Shown here: piece after piece, positions 63,150-64,000 of the stretch | How the letters are laid out: every line of letters begins with the position of its first letter | Position numbering within the stretch: the first letter of the stretch is position 1 | Translations under genes and position numbers: made by a program | The notes under the pieces: generated by a model | What the model was told of the DNA's origin: nothing | The model's database searches: none | What the model saw: the letters and a program-made list of their open reading frames with translations, nothing else | Assembly (NCBI RefSeq): GCF_018449515.1 | Contig: NZ_JAAVUQ010000007.1 | Span: 62,001-126,000 of the forward strand | Origin: Caballeronia sp. dw_19 | Lineage (GTDB): Bacteria > Pseudomonadota > Gammaproteobacteria > Burkholderiales > Burkholderiaceae | Length of the DNA stretch: 64,000 nucleotides | Direction: 5' to 3'

Positions 63150-63665
63150 TCAGGCTCGCAGCCATTCCCTTGCGCCATCGAGCGAGCGAAAGTCATCGAA
63201 CATGAATTGCCGGGCCATCCGGCACGCGCCCCGTGCCGGCGAGACGGTTGCCGTCGAGCTTGATCTCGCGTGGATCGACGAACAACGAAGCGAGGATGTT
63301 ATCGAGCGTCATCTGCATTCTGCCTGAGAGCGTCCGCCTGTTCTCGAAAGGCTTCGGCCGGTAAGCCGGGTATCTCGTCCGGATCGGCGAACCCCAAGGC
63401 ATGCCAGATATCGCGCGCGTCGTGAGAATCGCTGAAGCGCTTCAGACGCGCTTTCAGCCGCGCCTGTTCGGCGCGCAGCGTGTCCAGATCGAGGCGCGCG
63501 GGTCGTTGAGCGGTGCCGCCACGGCGTCGCGAAACGCAGGGGCATTGTCATCCGCGTAGGCATCGGCCCCGCCGTTGAGCGCGCCGACCGTCGCCAACGC
63601 GCGATACCTGTTCGCCCGAATTGGTCAACGGGAGGAACAGCAATCCGAAAATACCTCCAGGTGAA
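63150..63665 (-). pseudogene. Frameshifted gene remnant(s) near the right edge
   Basis: Coding-like peptides appear in successive minus-strand frames. About 63600-63655 reads GIFGLLFLPLTNSGEQVSR. About 63490-63600 reads GALNGGADAYADDNAPAFRD. About 63302-63490 reads LDTLRAEQARLKARLKRFSD and IWHALGFADPDEIPGLPAEA, with a stop at 63299-63301. An overlapping ATG at 63312 starts MTLDNILASLFVDPREIKLD, and its likely tail FDDFRSLDGAREWLRA is in another frame ending at 63150. At least two to three shifts are implied. Family not recognised. Confidence 0.5.
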
Positions 63666-64000
63666 TGCCGATCTTTACCAGGTCGGTACGCTGGGCCCAC
63701 GCGTGTCAGAAACGAACGGCGCGTCGCGCACGCGAGCGGCGGATGTTCATCGTCTTCGGGCAGATTTGTCTAGGTGGTGTCTTGGGTCATTTGTCAGGTG
63801 CTTGGTGGACCAGTGGAACCTCACGGACTGCACGATCCAAACTTAAAATTGATTTCATAAAGTCAGGCTTCCTGGTTAATAAGCGAAGCGGATTATTCGG
63901 ATGGGAAAATCAATTTGGACTGCCAATCATGAGCCAGATAAAAGAAAGGTGGCAATGGCAGCAATAAGTGGCGAGCGCACGCTAGCAAGATTTGTGCAGC
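63666..64000. other. Right-edge region with no supported gene
   Basis: 335 bp with lower GC than the rest of the window towards 63830-63960. No ribosome-preceded frame with recognisable features; a 100-codon frame at 63665-63967 (+) has no ribosome site or family resemblance. Confidence 0.4.

Overview
The window is high-GC DNA that reads like a beta-proteobacterial Burkholderiaceae chromosome or megaplasmid (Paraburkholderia/Caballeronia/Cupriavidus type). The grounds are gene content, the IclR/MocR/AraC regulator mix, Shine-Dalgarno style and operon layout. I ran no database search, so the genus is inferred. No rRNA, tRNA, CRISPR array or intact transposase gene was seen.

Region 1 (1-25,370) is a C2-sulfonate catabolic block bracketed by two copies of a ~1.1-kb palindromic non-coding repeat (622-1705 and 24205-25372). 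Leftward soeABC-like genes (1797-6472) encode a molybdenum sulfite dehydrogenase. An ArsR regulator and an Old Yellow Enzyme (6661-8146), then a chemoreceptor (8190-9806), follow. Next come pta and xsc (10118-13112), which turn sulfoacetaldehyde into acetyl phosphate plus sulfite and then acetyl-CoA. Divergent from xsc is a coupled CobS-like/CobT-like AAA+/VWA pair (13327-16073). It converges on a PhnW-family aminotransferase (16132-17292). A beta-hydroxyacid dehydrogenase and the sauU-sauS-sauT / sauR set for sulfoacetate (17682-24160) complete the block.

Region 2 (25,383-41,824) continues the theme. It holds iseU and iseJ (isethionate uptake and oxidation) with a divergent IclR regulator, another IclR regulator, an NTF2-like protein, a MocR-type TauR, tauABC (taurine import), a DUF3311/SSS transporter pair, a YtcJ-like amidohydrolase overlapping a CobW-family GTPase, and a DAO-family oxidase that may be taurine dehydrogenase TauY. 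Taken together: taurine, isethionate and sulfoacetate are each imported and converted to sulfoacetaldehyde; Xsc and Pta recover acetyl-CoA; Soe oxidises the released sulfite at the membrane.

Region 3 (41,825-51,074) has a gene-poor stretch, a TetR/secreted alpha-beta hydrolase divergent pair, a SulP-STAS-cNMP transporter, and a bufferin-type RiPP operon (DUF2282 precursor, DUF692 MNIO enzyme, an unrecognised 325-aa protein, DUF2063 partner, DoxX).

Region 4 (51,391-64,000) has an AraC regulator, a relic of an outer-membrane efflux gene, a four-gene tripartite efflux operon (DUF1656, HlyD, FUSC, NodT-type OMF), an MscS channel with a cNMP domain, a GNAT acetyltransferase, a LytS/LytTR two-component pair and a decayed gene remnant at the right edge.

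The most interesting points are: the CobST-like pair wired into sulfonate metabolism by a duplicated 31-bp promoter; the PhnW-type enzyme beside xsc; the palindromic repeat family; and the extra unknown gene inside the bufferin operon.
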